The position numbers were made by a program, and so were the translations under genes. A stretch of 64,000 nt of DNA from Pachyseris speciosa (taxonomy: Eukaryota > Cnidaria > Anthozoa > Scleractinia > Pachyseridae), in contig JAEMWC010000047.1 of the NCBI GenBank assembly GCA_016490735.1, forward strand, positions 1,727,001 through 1,791,000, in the 5' to 3' direction. Below are positions 1 to 12,240 of the stretch, piece by piece. Each line of letters begins with the position of its first letter. Positions within the stretch are counted from its first letter, which is position 1. The notes under the pieces are model-generated. The model was given only the letters and a program-made list of their open reading frames with translations, was not told where the DNA came from and ran no database searches.

Positions 1-540
1 ATGGGAAAGTGCGCCAAAGAAACATCATGGTATCTCGAGCATAGAATGACGACACCGCGCCCGAACTCAGGAACTCTTGTTAGAAGGAATGCTTATCAGA
101 CTAATTACCAACTCAGAAATAATGCTACAGATCTGACACTTCTAAACCGAAGAGAGAGTTTCTAAAAAGAAGTTTCAAATATAGCGACGCGATGCTTTGG
201 AACCAGCTCCCAAATGAAGCAAAACTAGCGGAATCGATAATTCATTTAATAAATATATCAAAACGTAACTGGGTCATATCATGTTATATAGTCTTGTGTT
301 AGTTATGTCCTAGCTATCCTAATACTTTTTAATATTTAGTCTATAACTGTTAGTTTTCGTTCTTAGCAGAATTTTCGTAGTTTTAGACTTATCATATTAT
401 TAATCTCGTATTATTAGCTTTAGTCTTTTTTTTTTTATGTCTGTACAAACACGGCCTCCATGGAAACCAGCTAAGTGTTGTTGGGGCTAACGTGTTTCTT
501 TGATTTAAATAAAGTATACAATACCATACCATACGATACC
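1..540 (+). mobile_element. 3' end of a non-LTR retrotransposon (CR1/L2-like)
   Basis: About bases 100-270 encode the degraded end of a reverse-transcriptase protein (LKRSFKYSDAMLWNQLPNEA readable across frames), followed by a 3' UTR and the tail AATAAAGTATA with short ATACC-type repeats. The same sequence recurs on the opposite strand at 28324-29990, so the two are copies of one family. This fragment sits in an intron of DUF885 copy A and replaces the left half of a MITE that is whole in copy B, so it arrived after the duplication. Confidence 0.8.
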
Positions 541-624
541 TTTTCTTAACCAATCGAAAAGCTTAGCTAAGCAACGCCAAAGAAAATGCGAATTACTTTC
601 GACACTCAATTGAAAACCGCTCTA
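541..624. mobile_element. Right half of a MITE (terminal repeat ACTCAATTGAAAACCGCTCT)
   Basis: The right end of a MITE whose complete homologue stands at the equivalent place in copy B (20537-20820). Its left half was lost at the LINE junction. The shared position shows it was present before the gene duplicated. Confidence 0.65.
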
Positions 625-735
625 AGAAGCTCGGTAACAATTTAGAATACAGCCCCTGCGTCACTCGTCAAGATCCTGAATTCTAAGTGCAGTTCTAATT
701 ACCTGTTACCTATTAGAGGACATCCGCATAGATGA

Positions 736-756
736 GGTCATTATTATTATTATTAT

Positions 757-836
<80 letters not shown>
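736..836. repeat. (ATT)n/(AGT)n microsatellite
   Basis: A run of ATT then more than 25 AGT triplets in an intron of copy A. The homologous site in copy B (about 20930) has no such run, so the expansion is specific to copy A. Confidence 0.9.
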
Positions 837-860
837 TTTTCATTTTACGTCATCTGTGAT

Positions 861-1212
861 GAATTTGAATAAATGAATTTATGAATTTGTATAGTGCATT
901 TTCCATGACGTAATAATCAAATGCGCTTTACATGTGAAGTAACATATGATGTGATATATACCAGGCCACATCTCCGGGAACTGCGTCCCCTACTCTTTGC
1001 GAACAGCTTGTGGGTTCTTTAACGTCTTACAGTGTAGTGAGACGGGGCCTACGGCTTATCGTCCTCATCAAACAAGACTAGAAAGTCTAACCATTTGTAG
1101 ATGTCATTACAAAGGCAGCAGTTTCTCTTTAATTATTATAAAGACCCTGAGTGTTGGTCCGGCCGGGATTTGAACCCGCGACGTCCCGGACGGTTGTCCG
1201 GTGCTCTACCAA
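861..1212 (-). mobile_element. tRNA-derived SINE (family 1), copy in DUF885 copy A
   Basis: Read on the minus strand it has an A-box-like TAGTTGGTAGAGCACC and a B box GGGTTCAAATCCCGG, then a body ending in a segment with GCGCATTTGATTA and an AT-rich tail. GTGAT flanks both sides as a short target duplication, and copy B lacks the insertion at the matching site (about 20957). A second copy lies at 61714-62185. Confidence 0.8.
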
Positions 1213-1369
1213 CTAGAACGGTGATCTGTTACTAAAGAGGCGCACGGCATCATGGGTGTACGAGCTCTCGTGTCCCGGATGCTGTTCACGCTATGTCACC
1301 AGGATGTTGTTACGCTATGTTGTCGGATGCTGTTTACACGATGCTGCTTTTCACGTTCTCTCCCCATAG

Positions 1370-4300
1370 GTATCTAGATGATGAGCATTACCGCCATTGT
1401 GTGCCAAGTAACTTTTCAAGTGGACTGGCTACTCTGCCACTGGATCACGTGTGGGTTGATGGCAAAGAGAACACATCTTGGTCGACGAACAAAACGTTAC
1501 CAACCGGCGAAATGTTGGATGGTAAAAAGGCATACTCTATGATAATGGCATACTCTACAACCAATGAGATGACGCCCGATGAAGTCCACAAATTGGGAAA
1601 AGAACAGCTGGAAATCTTTTATAAACAGGTAAGCATGCATATGCAGTATGCAATAAAACCAGAAAGGCAAAAATGCTTTTAAGAGAGCTAACAACTTTTA
1701 TTGTTAAATCTTCCAGGGTTTTGTTCCATGGGATATCAGCCCATATGGCCCCCCCCAACCTGCTTCCCTCCCCCCCCCACCTCCTCCCCCCACCTCCTCC
1801 CCCCCCCCCCCCCATCGCCATTTAATTGTTTACTTTTTGATAAAACAATTATTCAAGTCACAATCCTTCACTCGCCCCAGTCTCCCCATAGTTTCTGGGG
1901 TGGAAATTAAAATATGGCTGGATTACCACCCCGCGCTCCTCCCATGACCGGCTTTTCTCCGCAGGCCCAGAGCCTGATAAATAATTGTTCTTTGGTTATC
2001 CATAGGCCGTGGATGTAGCGAAGAGCCTTACTGGCATAGACAACGAAACTGAAGCAGTCAAAGAATTCCGAACGAAGTTAGATTCGCCTGATAATTATTT
2101 CAATAAAGACGAGTTTCCTAGAAATGAGTCAGATAGCCAGGCACACAAACTGTGTAGGAGTATTGAAGGAGCCAAGAAATATTGCCCTATGAGATGGAAA
2201 GCTCTGGAAAGTTGGTTTGAAGAGGCTAGAATGGTAAGGGCTAAAAACTGATAGCGATGTACTGGTATAGCTGACAGTAAATTTAAAATTGTTTCTGATT
2301 ATTTTTTAACACTGTCCAACAAAGCTACTTCAAAAAACCTTTGCGTCCTTCAGCGTGAAAGCATGGTACCGAAGTGCAAATTTGCGCAAGTTGTCATGTT
2401 CGTCAGTGGAAATCAACTAAAATTTCGTCAAATTTAGTCTGATGCTTAGTGTCAATTTAATTGACGAAAAGATGGGGTTGGAAGAAATATGTCACCAAAG
2501 GAAAAAACGAGAGGACTCGACATTCTGGACATTAGAGATTACAAATCACTTGTGCTACTTTTTCCAAGCCTCTCACGGTCAAATCGTCTTGGCGACGTAC
2601 CTTCGACCAAAGGACCATGGGATCCAAAGACGGATTGAGCGTGGCAGAACATAAGCAACCTTAGGAACTGTATAACACTAAGAGAACTTTCCAGTGGAGG
2701 AACGGTGAGAATTTCATGCTATATGAAACAGTACAATTTTTGCCAAACAAAAATACAACTTTAATAGTGGAGTTCCGGCAGCCCGAAGGACTGCTAAGTG
2801 AGGCACCATACTCACAGAAACCCATGAATTGCTTTTCTCATGGTAATCGTTGTGTGAAACTGGGTCGCTATTATGCAGCTCTGTGTTTCCGAGTGATTGT
2901 TAACTGACTAAACCATCAGGTTCGTACTCCTATCCGTGAGACTACAGACATTTTATGTCATAATTGCTTAGCAATTTTTCTACCTTAGTACGAGATATGT
3001 ATGTTACTTCTCTAATTTCTCCACCATCATCACAAAAATCATCGAGGAAACATGCGCATCGAGCTGTGTTTTCAAACAATGTTTCGCGGTTTTTAGTGTG
3101 GTTTTTGAACCACGGTCAATTCCTCTTGACTGCTCTAAATTGTCTTGTTCGTACTTTTCGTCTTTTCTCTTTGTCTTTTGTGTCAAAATTCCTTGGCAAT
3201 TTTGTTTCTTGTCTAATTTCTCCACCTTCTCCAAGAATATCGAACAAACACGCATCATACTTTGTTTTCTTGCAATGTTTTGTTTTTGATCTGCTCTGAA
3301 TTCCTTTAAAGTCTTGGCAAACGAGGACACATTGTTGCGGACACAAATGTCTCCCTGTTTGACCCCGCGCACAAAATTTGTTGCGGACACAAAATTTGTG
3401 TTCAAGACACAAAAAAATGTTTCTGATTTTTTTCACAAACATTTTGTGTCCCCAACAAAATGTTTCCCACTTTGGGCAGCATGGAAACACAACATTTATT
3501 TTTTGTGTCTCGCTCGTTTGCTCACCCAAGAAACATCATGAGCAACAATGTATCCGTAACAATGTGTCCTCGTTTTCCAGGGCCTTTACTCTTTCATCTG
3601 AAAGTAGTTTGGAATCAAGAATGTTTGTTTGTTTCTTTTCCGAACGTTTTGTGGTAGCATGTATCCGGCAAGCCAATGAAAATGCTGCAAATCTAGACTG
3701 CAAAATAGCTGTATTTTTGCGTTGGTCGAATGCGAGGGGGACGGTATCGTCAAGCGAATGGTTTGGAGCTAGGGTGAAAACGTAAAGCCAGCGGGCGTGA
3801 GGCTTGCGCGCAAAGCGAGCGCGAATTCGCGCCTTCAGAAAACGAAAATAAAAACCGATTGTTTTGCAGTCTACTGGAAATCTGATATCCGCAGTTCAGT
3901 TCTGAAAAAGGTTACCACATATTAAAATATGTGGTAACTCTTTTCAGCGAGAGCTTGGGTTGGAATAACAATGAGACAAATGGTATAGTATATTACGATA
4001 AAATGAAATAAAATAAAAATATACGGGAAAATGGGAAAATATGAATAATTTTGGATTATTTCCTTTTCTACAACTGATTTTCCAATGGAAAGGCCTGTTT
4101 CAGTTGAGTTCATAAATGATTCTTGTAGCCCGCCTTTGTGGAAGTCCATTTTTCGTTCTACACCTTCACCCTGTCATAGAGCGGTTTTAAATTGAGTTGT
4201 CCAATCACAACAGACCAAAACAGTGCAATGAGCCCATCAGAACACTAAGCAATTACATGCAGCCGGCGCAAAGCGCGGGAAAATGCGCGCGTGCAAGTCG

Positions 4301-6920
4301 CGATTGGTTGTGGTTTTGCTTCTCATTGGTTGATAAAGTGGCTGGGGGTATTGCGACCAATCACACTGAAAGCAAAGCAATATAAAACGAAAGCAAACGC
4401 AATTTACTTTCGACACTCAACTAAAAACCGCTGTAAGAGTAAATCTCTGACCAATTTTATAGAGACTGTTTAGAATTCAAAACACTATCACATCATATAG
4501 CGTCAGTTTGGCGGCGAGATTCAATTGTAACCTCATAATTTACACGGCTGTTGTAAAATTTACCATGTCTAACTCTTTTTTTTTTTTTTTTTTTTCAGAC
4601 AATGAGTCTGTTGTACCCCACAATAGTTGACATGTTCTATTTTGCTGGACCTAAGCATTCAACTCCCAACTGTCCGGTTGCTTTGCGTCCTGACCTCAAC
4701 CCGTCCAGTGGAGCACAGAGTTATGATGACAGTAATCCAATGTGTACCAAGCCGGCGTATTACAACGTGCCCTTCTTCCTGGAAAGAATGGGCCCCAAGT
4801 TTTCCGAGTGGAGCATTAACGCACATGAAGCGCGGCCTGGACACCATGTACACGTAAGTACAATCCTATTAGAGTCTTTTTCCCATGGACTGTCGATATA
4901 AACTGCCAGCACACCCTTTTCTGAATGGTAAAGAGCGCAAAACCGTGAATAGCGCGGAGAAAATGGAGCGAGGAGGAAAGAGTGAGAAGGAAATTAAACG
5001 ATCTATTTATGTAAGGAACTGGGGGATGCCTCTCCCCAAACCCCCATCAGATCGTTCGCGGGAGAGGCCTGGGCCCTGTGCATATGGAGGGCGGGTAACC
5101 GTTTGGTTGCAATTGGTAATCATCAGAACCAAACCAAAAACTAGCACGCCTTTACTTATATAATTGTTAGCCCGGCCTGAAGGCTGTAAAAAAATAAGTT
5201 CCAGATAATTAAGACCATCCAGGACATAATTAAGACCCATTAATCACAAAATGTAACACTTTTTTCTTTATAAGTACAGCTTCATTTTCAAGTTTTGATA
5301 TGTTTTACACACGAAGTTAAGGACGAATCAGGCGAGTTCCGTCCGAGTTTCTTTGAACTTCCTCATGAAAGCAAGGCCTGATGCACTGTCTTCCAAAAGT
5401 ATCAGTCAATTCCAAAAGCGCCCATTCTCCCTCCCCCTTCCACCCGAACAAATCCCCGGACTTTTTTGAAAACATTTCCTCAAATGCCCCGCTGTGTTTT
5501 CAGTTTAGACGATCAAATGCCCCACCCTGAGGGCCTCAAAAGGGGCAGATCAAGTATTAATTTGTAGCAAATCACTTGTTGCATGAAGCATTTTGGCACG
5601 CCCTCACGCTCATAATAATTATTTTAGTTCAAAATTGCTTACCTTTACAAACCAAATCCGAAAAATTGTGCCTCAAAACTCTTTTCCGATCTCTTTAGTC
5701 GGCACTCCAAACTTTGAATTAAGGCATATCAACGCGGAATCTTGAAGTGAAGGGAGTGAAGCGGCTCCCGTGGTGAATGAATGAATATTTGCGCGCGAAA
5801 GACGCGCGAAACCCTTTAGCTGGCGACGGCCGACCAGTGTTTAGCCGATAGTCAAATGCTCCACCCGGGCGGGGGCACATGTCATGTCAAATACCCGGGT
5901 ATGTCCCCGGGGGGATGGGCGCTTTTGGAATTGACTGATACATAAATTTCCAAACTGAGTGCCAAGACTCACCTTGAAGAAGAAGCTGAATTGATTAATG
6001 ACTTGTTCTGGGCGTGCTACAAGGGTCATCGGTTGTGGCAGTTCAGCTTTGTTGTATCGACTTGTTTCTTTGATCTATCAAAATTACAGTAAATTATTCT
6101 GGCCCGAGTCTCTTGTTCTCAGCTTTAGCCTGGGAACGAACTTTGCAACCTCGTTCTCAATACTTTTCCCTCACTCGTTCCCAGGATTTTTCCTTCCCTC
6201 ATTATTACCCGGGAAAGAGGTTGCGAACATTGTTAAGTGGGCTTTTACGACACGTTCAGTATTTCAGCTTTCATTTTAGATCCAAGGAGTCAATGAGCGT
6301 TTCTTAGACACCTGTGGTGATCTGATCGCTTGGTTAGCTTCCAAAACATACTACACGGCGTTCCTCGAAGGCTGGGCTCTTTATTGTGAAAATCCGCTGA
6401 TATCAGAAGATACACACGTGTATGACAACGAGCCAATGCAAAGATACGGCATGTTAAAGTGGCAGGTGAGTAAAAACGAAAAAATAAAGGAAAGCAGAAG
6501 ATGATGGCTTAGTTACACACAACAAAAATGGAGCTTATTCTATTATTTATTTGTTTTTGTTCCTTTATATTACTTTGAGATTAGAGCTAATATTGGTAAA
6601 AGTTCTACCGTCTTAACGTTGGCACTGTCGAGCTAGGTATTCAGAACAAAATAAGAGCTGTTTAAATCGTGTCTTTTTCCTGGACATTAGATTTGGAGGG
6701 CAGTGAGGCTTATTGTTGACACAGGACTGCATTACAAAGGAATGAAAAGAGCTGAAGCTATCAAAATGTTCAGAAATTATGCTTGGGATAACTCTGATTT
6801 CACTGAAAAAGAGGTAAGAATATTTAATAGGGATAACAGGGATAATGATGATGATGATGAGCATGAATGATGATGCTAATCAGATGATGAAAATGATAAT
6901 AATAATAATAATAATAATAA

Positions 6921-6951
<31 letters not shown>

Positions 6952-8607
6952 AAGAAGAAGAAGAAGAAGAAGAAGAAGAAGAAGAAGAATGAGAAGCAAG
7001 TAGACACCCCGCTAAATACTGTCCGAATTTTCAGCAAAGACATTGGAATGGAATTTGGAATTAGCAAATGTGCTGTGCTAATTATGAAACGGGGAAAAGT
7101 ATGTGCATGCGAAGGTATTGTTTTACCGGATGCCCAAGTCATACGAGGGCTTGAGGAAAGTGATGGATATAGGTATCTAGGAATCCTGGAGGCAGATGTG
7201 AAGCACAGTGATATGAAACAGGCAATATCGAAAGAATATTTGAGGAGGATCAGAAAGATTCTTAAATCAAAATTGAACGGCGGAAATATTGTGAGCGCGA
7301 TTAATTCAAGAGCAGTTTCATTGATACGATATGGCGCGGGTATCATCAGATGGAATAAGGATGAACTAAGGGCACTGGATAGAAAAACAAGGACGCTGTT
7401 AACGATTTATAGATCGCTTCACCCTCAAGCAGATGAAGACAGGCTATATGTCAAGAGATCACAGGGAGGCAGAGGCTTAATTAGTGTTGAAGACTGCGTC
7501 AACATCGAGGTTGGTAGTTTGTGTCAGTATGTGAGAAACAGTCCTGAAAGGCTGCTTAAGGCAACAAAAGATGAAAATGTTTTGGATGAAGGAACAGATA
7601 AGGAAAGTGTAAGTCGAAGAATGCTAAGCAGTTATAGAGAAAAGACACTACACGGGCAGTATGCAACGGGCACTGACGAAATTAGAGACCCGCAGACATG
7701 GGATTGGCTGAAAAAAGGTACTTTGAAGAAAGAGACTGAAGGCCTCCTAACTGCTGCACAAGACCAGGCCCTTCGGACTAATTACATCAAGAATAAGATT
7801 GACAAACAAGATGTTTCACCGATGTGTCGCCTATGTGGTGAAAGGGAGGAAACTGTCAGCCATTTATCAACAGAATGTAAGAAATTAGCTCAAAAGCAGT
7901 ATAAGAACTGGAGGCACGATCAAGTTGCTAAAGTTGTTCACTGGAAACTCTGCCAGAATCATGACCTGCAATGCAACGAAACCTGGTACGACCATTCCCC
8001 AGAGGCAGTGATGGAAAATGACCAAGTGAAGCTAGTGTGGCATTTCAGAATTCAAACAGACCACCAGTTACATCATAACAGGCCTGATATAGTAGTATTT
8101 GAGAATGCGAGCAGAGTGTGCCACATTATCGATGTGGCGTGTCCTTTTGATACACGCAAAGCAGGAAAAGAACAGGAAAAGATTGACCACTATCAGGACT
8201 TAAAAATGGAAATAAAAAAGATGTGGAATTGCAGAAGCGTGTCTGTTATCCCAGTTGTAGCTGGGGCACTTGGGGCAGTGAATAAAAACGTGAGGATGTG
8301 GATTGCTAAGATAGGAACACCTTAATCCTCAACCAACTCCAGAAAGCCTGCTTGTTGGGCACAGCAAGAATTTTAAGAAGAACTTAGACATCTAAGGCTA
8401 TGGGAAATAGCCTGATTATCTAGGAATACGTGACCACCAATACAGCTAATGGTGTGATTAAAAAAATCCTCGTAATAATAATAATAATAATTTAGAACTT
8501 ATATAGCGCATTTTCCATGTGTATATGATCAAATGCGCTTTACAAGCAAATGAAATTGGAATTTGGAAATGTTGATTTTAGTGGAGAGGGGAAAACCGGA
8601 GAACCCG

Positions 8608-8651
<44 letters not shown>

Positions 8652-9470
8652 AACCCACATATGACGTCGAGTCCGGGAATAATAATTCTGGTTCTCTCTA
8701 TTGCACCAGGTAAGTCGTTACCAGGGCTGGGCAGGACAGGCTACAGCCTATATGGTTGGAAGATTAGGAATTCTACAAGCCAGAGAAAACGCCACAGCTG
8801 CTTTGGGTAAAGACTTCAACCTCAAAGATTTCCATTACCAGGTAATCCATTTTATACTTCCATCTTTTCGCTGAGCTGAATCTCCGTAGTGCCGCCTAAA
8901 CTTTCCCATTTTACGGTTGTGAGTTCAGTGACCTGGCCTTTGAGTGGAAGCAAGGCTGGAGGTGACCTTGTTGTCATACAAACCTCTCTGTCTTTCTCCT
9001 GTAAATTGAACGTGGATTAGTTAGCATAACAACAACATGATTTACAAGAGAAAAGCAGTGAGGTCTGTATCAAAACAAGGTCACCGCCAGTCTCGTTTCC
9101 ATTCAGAGGTCTTGTCTTGAATATTGAAAACTACTTTTAATCAGTCATCGGATTCGAGATTAGTACGAATTCCCAATGATAAACTGGCATTTGGAAACTA
9201 TCAGAGGCTGTGTTTTTGCCTATGATTTCGCATATAGTTTTTTTTCTGGTTTCTCCTCGATTCCTTTAGGTTCTGTCGCAAGTTTCTGCGCCGCTTGCCT
9301 ATCTTCAGGAGCACATCGAGAAGTTTGTGGAATGTGTCAAGGAACCCGACAAAGAAGGCTGTTATGATATCTTAAATCCTCCCAAAAGTGCTGCGTCCAA
9401 GAGCGATAAAAACAAAGGAAGAAAGACACCAAGGCCACTGTACCTTGAAGCTAACAGGCATTACGTGTAG
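1370..9470 (+). CDS. DUF885-family protein, tandem copy A (5' exons outside the window)
   Basis: Seven coding exons are visible: 1370-1628, 2006-2233, 4599-4853, 6280-6465, 6691-6813, 8710-8841 and 9270-9470 (stop TAG). They encode the C-terminal 460 residues of a protein equivalent to copy B from its third exon on. Every exon is open, phases match copy B exactly, and junctions are AG/GT. Key motifs are HEARPGHH (end of exon 4599-4853), EGWALYCE (exon 6280-6465) and GWAGQATAY (exon 8710-8841). In DUF885 proteins the HE..PGHH and EGWALY blocks are conserved and probably form a metal site; that role is inferred here. Differences from copy B: Cys for Ser after EGWALY, Ala for the Pro usual in the late PGQA-type motif, and a three-residue-longer Lys-rich tail. 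The first two coding exons must lie upstream of base 1. An endonuclease-type LINE and several MITEs have entered its introns since duplication. The open frames argue for a live gene, but the missing 5' end leaves this unproven. Confidence 0.85.
1731..1815. repeat. Poly-C/CCT low-complexity tract
   Basis: Runs of C broken by T or A in an intron of copy A. A shorter C-rich tract lies at the same intron position in copy B (21507-21541). Confidence 0.85.
3319..3575. mobile_element. MITE with terminal repeat AAACGAGGACACATTGTT
   Basis: Both ends carry the same sequence in inverted orientation, and the inside repeats GACACAAA-like words. It lies between the NESDSQAH exon and the MSLLYPT exon of copy A and is absent from copy B. 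The open frames crossing it are by-products of its repetitive composition. Confidence 0.7.
4178..4434. mobile_element. MITE (AGAGCGGTTTT family), copy A
   Basis: Terminal inverted repeats AGCGGTTTTAAATTGAGT / ACTCAACTAAAAACCGCT surround a core with CAATCACA and CTCATTGGTTGA words. A homologous element sits at the same intron position in copy B (24463-24744), so it predates the duplication. Confidence 0.75.
5397..5943. mobile_element. 547-bp foldback element, terminal repeat GTATCAGTCAATTCCAAAAG
   Basis: The two ends are inverted copies of at least 26 bp. Copy B runs straight across the matching site (about 25895-25940), so the element entered copy A after duplication. The inside is GC-rich near the right end and codes for nothing recognisable. 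Confidence 0.75.
6894..6986. repeat. (AAT)n(AAG)n microsatellite at a LINE 5' junction
   Basis: About ten AAT units then more than twenty AAG units, directly before truncated reverse-transcriptase sequence. TAA units also follow the 3' end of the element at 8475. Confidence 0.9.
6987..8474 (+). mobile_element. 5'-truncated non-LTR retrotransposon with restriction-like endonuclease (R2/R4/Dong/NeSL group)
   Basis: One open frame, 7048-8325 (425 residues) and open back to about 6987, encodes the end of a reverse transcriptase (FGISKC, YRYLGI), then a CX2C...HX4C zinc knuckle (CRLCGEREETVSHLSTEC), then a PD-(D/E)XK-type endonuclease (RPDIVV...IIDVACPFD...K). Element ends lie in TAA/AAT repeats, as known for Dong/R4-like elements that target TAA microsatellites. 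The catalytic YADD part is missing, so this is a dead-on-arrival copy, but its frame is uninterrupted, which suggests recent insertion. It lies between the penultimate exons of DUF885 copy A and is absent from copy B. Confidence 0.85.
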
Positions 9471-9500
9471 GACGAGATGAATGCCATTTCAATTTCCACT

Positions 9501-9832
9501 TTAATCATAAAAATTACAATTTTCTCGACTGTGATTGGTTTAAAAAACTCCTATTTTCCACTAAGTTGTTATTGGACACTTTGTTATTGGACACTTTGTT
9601 ATTGGACACTTTGTTATCGGATAGTTCAATAAGCCAATCACATTCAAAGTAGTATTTTAAATCAACCAATCACAACCTTGGTTACAATCACCATACATTT
9701 TGATCGTAGTCATTTTGAGAGCGACATTAAACAATTTACTCTTCTTTTGTCAGTCTTTAAGTGCAAAATTTCCTTCCCTTTTATAATTTGGCTCTTCCTC
9801 TTTTCTCGGAAATTGTAATTTTTATGATTAAT
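9501..9832. mobile_element. MITE with terminal repeat AATCATAAAAATTACAATTT
   Basis: Inverted ends of at least 22 bp, just after the stop codon of copy A. Inside, a 15-bp unit (TTATTGGACACTTTG) is repeated three to four times at 9568-9620. Absent after the stop of copy B. Confidence 0.7.
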
Positions 9833-9833
9833 T

Positions 9834-9849
9834 GGTAATAAGACTTCGT

Positions 9850-9880
<31 letters not shown>

Positions 9881-9974
9881 GCTAAACAAATCGGACTCCC
9901 GCTGCGCGGTCGTCCGATTTTGTTATCACTCGTATGATTACAGACCGAATTGGGCTCCACTCAGTCCTATTACC
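9834..9974. mobile_element. 141-bp foldback, ends GGTAATA / TATTACC
   Basis: Near-perfect inner inverted repeat CCAATTCGGTCTGTAATCAT around a GC-rich centre. It abuts the preceding MITE. Confidence 0.7.
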
Positions 9975-10043
9975 ATTACATATTATTTCTTATCTTTTGC
10001 GGTAGTACCTTCATTTACGTGACAAATGAGAAAGAAGGCATAA

Positions 10044-10516
10044 AGGCCCGTTTAAACGGTTTCAACATTTTGACTAACATTCGTTCCACAAAATTTGAAC
10101 GAATGTTGGGCAAATGTTGGATGCAAAAACAAAATTGTGCGGAGGCCGTTCAAACGGTTCCCAAAATTCCCCGACAAAGAAACGAACACTTTGAGATATT
10201 CGATTGGGAGGAACTAAGAACTAGAAATCAAACTCGATCCCCCTTTCAGATTTTGCGGCCTGATTTTAACGTGCGTTTGCTCCGCAATTGTTGAACGGAG
10301 TGTTCAAACGGCTTCAACACCATTCAACATTTTCGAGAACAAAGGAAAAGTTGAATCGATGTTGAATGAAAGTTGTTCAGAACTGATTTAAATTTGATTC
10401 AACACGCTATCAACAAGCTTTCAACATTTTTCAGCTGTTCAAACGCACCCGACATTTGGCTCCATAAAGTGTTGAACGTATGTAGAAGCTGATGTTGAAG
10501 CCGTTTAAACGGGCCT
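10044..10516. mobile_element. MITE (AGGCCCGTTTAAACGG) with TAA target duplication
   Basis: Terminal repeats AGGCCCGTTTAAACGG are inverted at both ends and flanked by direct TAA (10041-10043 and 10517-10519), the target pattern of PIF/Harbinger-type elements. The interior repeats CAACATT-type words on both strands. The empty site is readable in copy B's ancestral sequence, where a LINE landed within a few bases instead. Confidence 0.85.
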
Positions 10517-10519
10517 TAA

Positions 10520-11630
10520 CGCAAGCAAGAAAATAAAGCACTCATGCGTGCTACCGTCTGTGCAGTATATTGAAAGCTCTGATCCACAGTCTCAAAATAT
10601 CGGACTTCCGCTCGAATTTCATATGGTTAGAACTCAGTACTGGGCGCCATACCAATAAATAACAAAACAGCGCTTGCTTGAAGCAGATCAGATCGATAAT
10701 GGGGCTTTGAATTTCAAGAATGTCAATGCATAGGTTCAGTTTTATAGTACCATGAAGAAGAGATTGATCATTGACAATATGTTTAAACTGTAGTTTCTTT
10801 GGTACATTTAGTAAAAGTACTTATGCTTTGTCTTGCTGTCATTTGTGGTCATTTACTTATTTATGTTAGGTTTTTACAAAGCTCCTCTCTTCCTTATAAA
10901 GATTCCCCAAATAAGCGCAGTATATGAAAAGTCGAAAAATTCAATTCTAAAGCATCGTGACGGTTTCAAGTATTTGGGAAAGCTTCCGTTATATAAATGG
11001 TTTTACACCAGACCCCTATTGGTTAGGTTTGCGAAATAAAGAACCCAGCCTTCGGGCCGCACCTTGAAATTCACTGGTCAGCGGCTTTGCTGCCCCGCTA
11101 GGCTCTTTGGAAGATGAATGAGGTGGGTATGTCGGTGAATTGTTCCAGATTTTAATTCGCCAATAAGAAACTCTCCCATTCGCCTGCACCATATCCTTTA
11201 GCCCAGTTCTCTAAGAAAAGAGTCAGTATTGTAAAGAGTCAGTTTGTACCTGCACGTAGCAAAGGCAGAGAAAAGCGCTATGTTGATTGATAGAAAATAC
11301 AGAAGTCCATGAACCATAGGTTTTTTTTACACACACGACGTCAGTTTTTTTCGTGTTACTTGTCACCCAACACCGTAAAGAGTTATTTCGTAGCCGATTT
11401 CACTTTAAGTAAAAGCTATGGAATAACAGGGACGATTAACGCAGTTATTCAGCAGCTAAAAAATGCAGTAGCTGGCATGTTACTTTCCACACTTTTCGGG
11501 AGGAAGTCAGTGGTGCACCCACCAGCTTCCATTTGAAGTGTCACGCCTTGGGATTCAGTCAGGTCAAGTCTGGAACAGGGTACTCTAAGATGAGAATTAT
11601 TTGCGTTCAAACATCCATTTCGAAGGTAAG
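10520..11630. other. Downstream part of the duplicated block, copy A
   Basis: Non-coding, but similar base for base to 29990-30310 and 30570-30980 downstream of copy B, including CGCTTGCTTGAAGCA and CACCCAACACCGTAAAGA. It marks how far the tandem duplication extends. It may include 3' UTR; no open frame here is conserved between copies. Confidence 0.7.
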
Positions 11631-11639
11631 CTACCACCG

Positions 11640-12240
11640 AAGTATTATGTTAGGCTTACTAGGTAGTTTTAATTGGAAATGGCAAGGTTTTTCAATAGTT
11701 TACCTTCGAGCGAGCTAAAGCGAGTCGAGTTGATTTCTCGGCGAAACAAAATCAGTTAGGAAGGTCAAATTGTGGCAAATTACATGGGGACGCTCTCTTC
11801 AGAAATAACTTTTGCCGAGAAAAAATTTATACCACATTCAAAACCATCTTTCGTACTTGCTAGAATTGAATTTTGAAAGAGTTCTAAATAATACCGAGTG
11901 TGTTTTGAGATGTTTGAAAACTGTATGGAATTTTTGACTTTCAAAGTCTGGAAATTTCGTTTGTCTTCGCTTGCTCTCCAGGAATTACAATTGTCAGCCT
12001 AAAATATCATCGAAGCAGCTTAGTAATACCTTCTAAATGAAATTATAAGCGAAGGAAAACCATATTTTTTTTATTCGCCCACACGAGAGTTTGATTATCT
12101 GATCATGAAATTTGACCTCATTTCTGTGATTTTTCGTTCGGCTACACGGGTTGTCGACAATTTTTCGAAATTTTCTCAAAAATGTAAAATCTCTAGAATC
12201 TAAAACTTATACCAGGATTGTTAGCATAGCATAGGTTACC
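11640..12240. other. Intergenic stretch with no recognised feature
   Basis: AT-rich, without long open frames, repeats or RNA genes that I can support. Confidence 0.5.

Noticed and set aside
3004..3529. Overlapping minus-strand frames of 133 and 137 residues
   Set aside because: They cross a MITE and low-complexity intron sequence, with no conserved counterpart in copy B.
9568..9620. CRISPR-like spaced repeats
   Set aside because: A 15-bp unit repeated head to tail without spacers, inside a MITE in a eukaryotic genome.
9950..10294. 114-residue plus-strand frame
   Set aside because: Lies mostly inside the TAA-flanked MITE; no conservation downstream of copy B.
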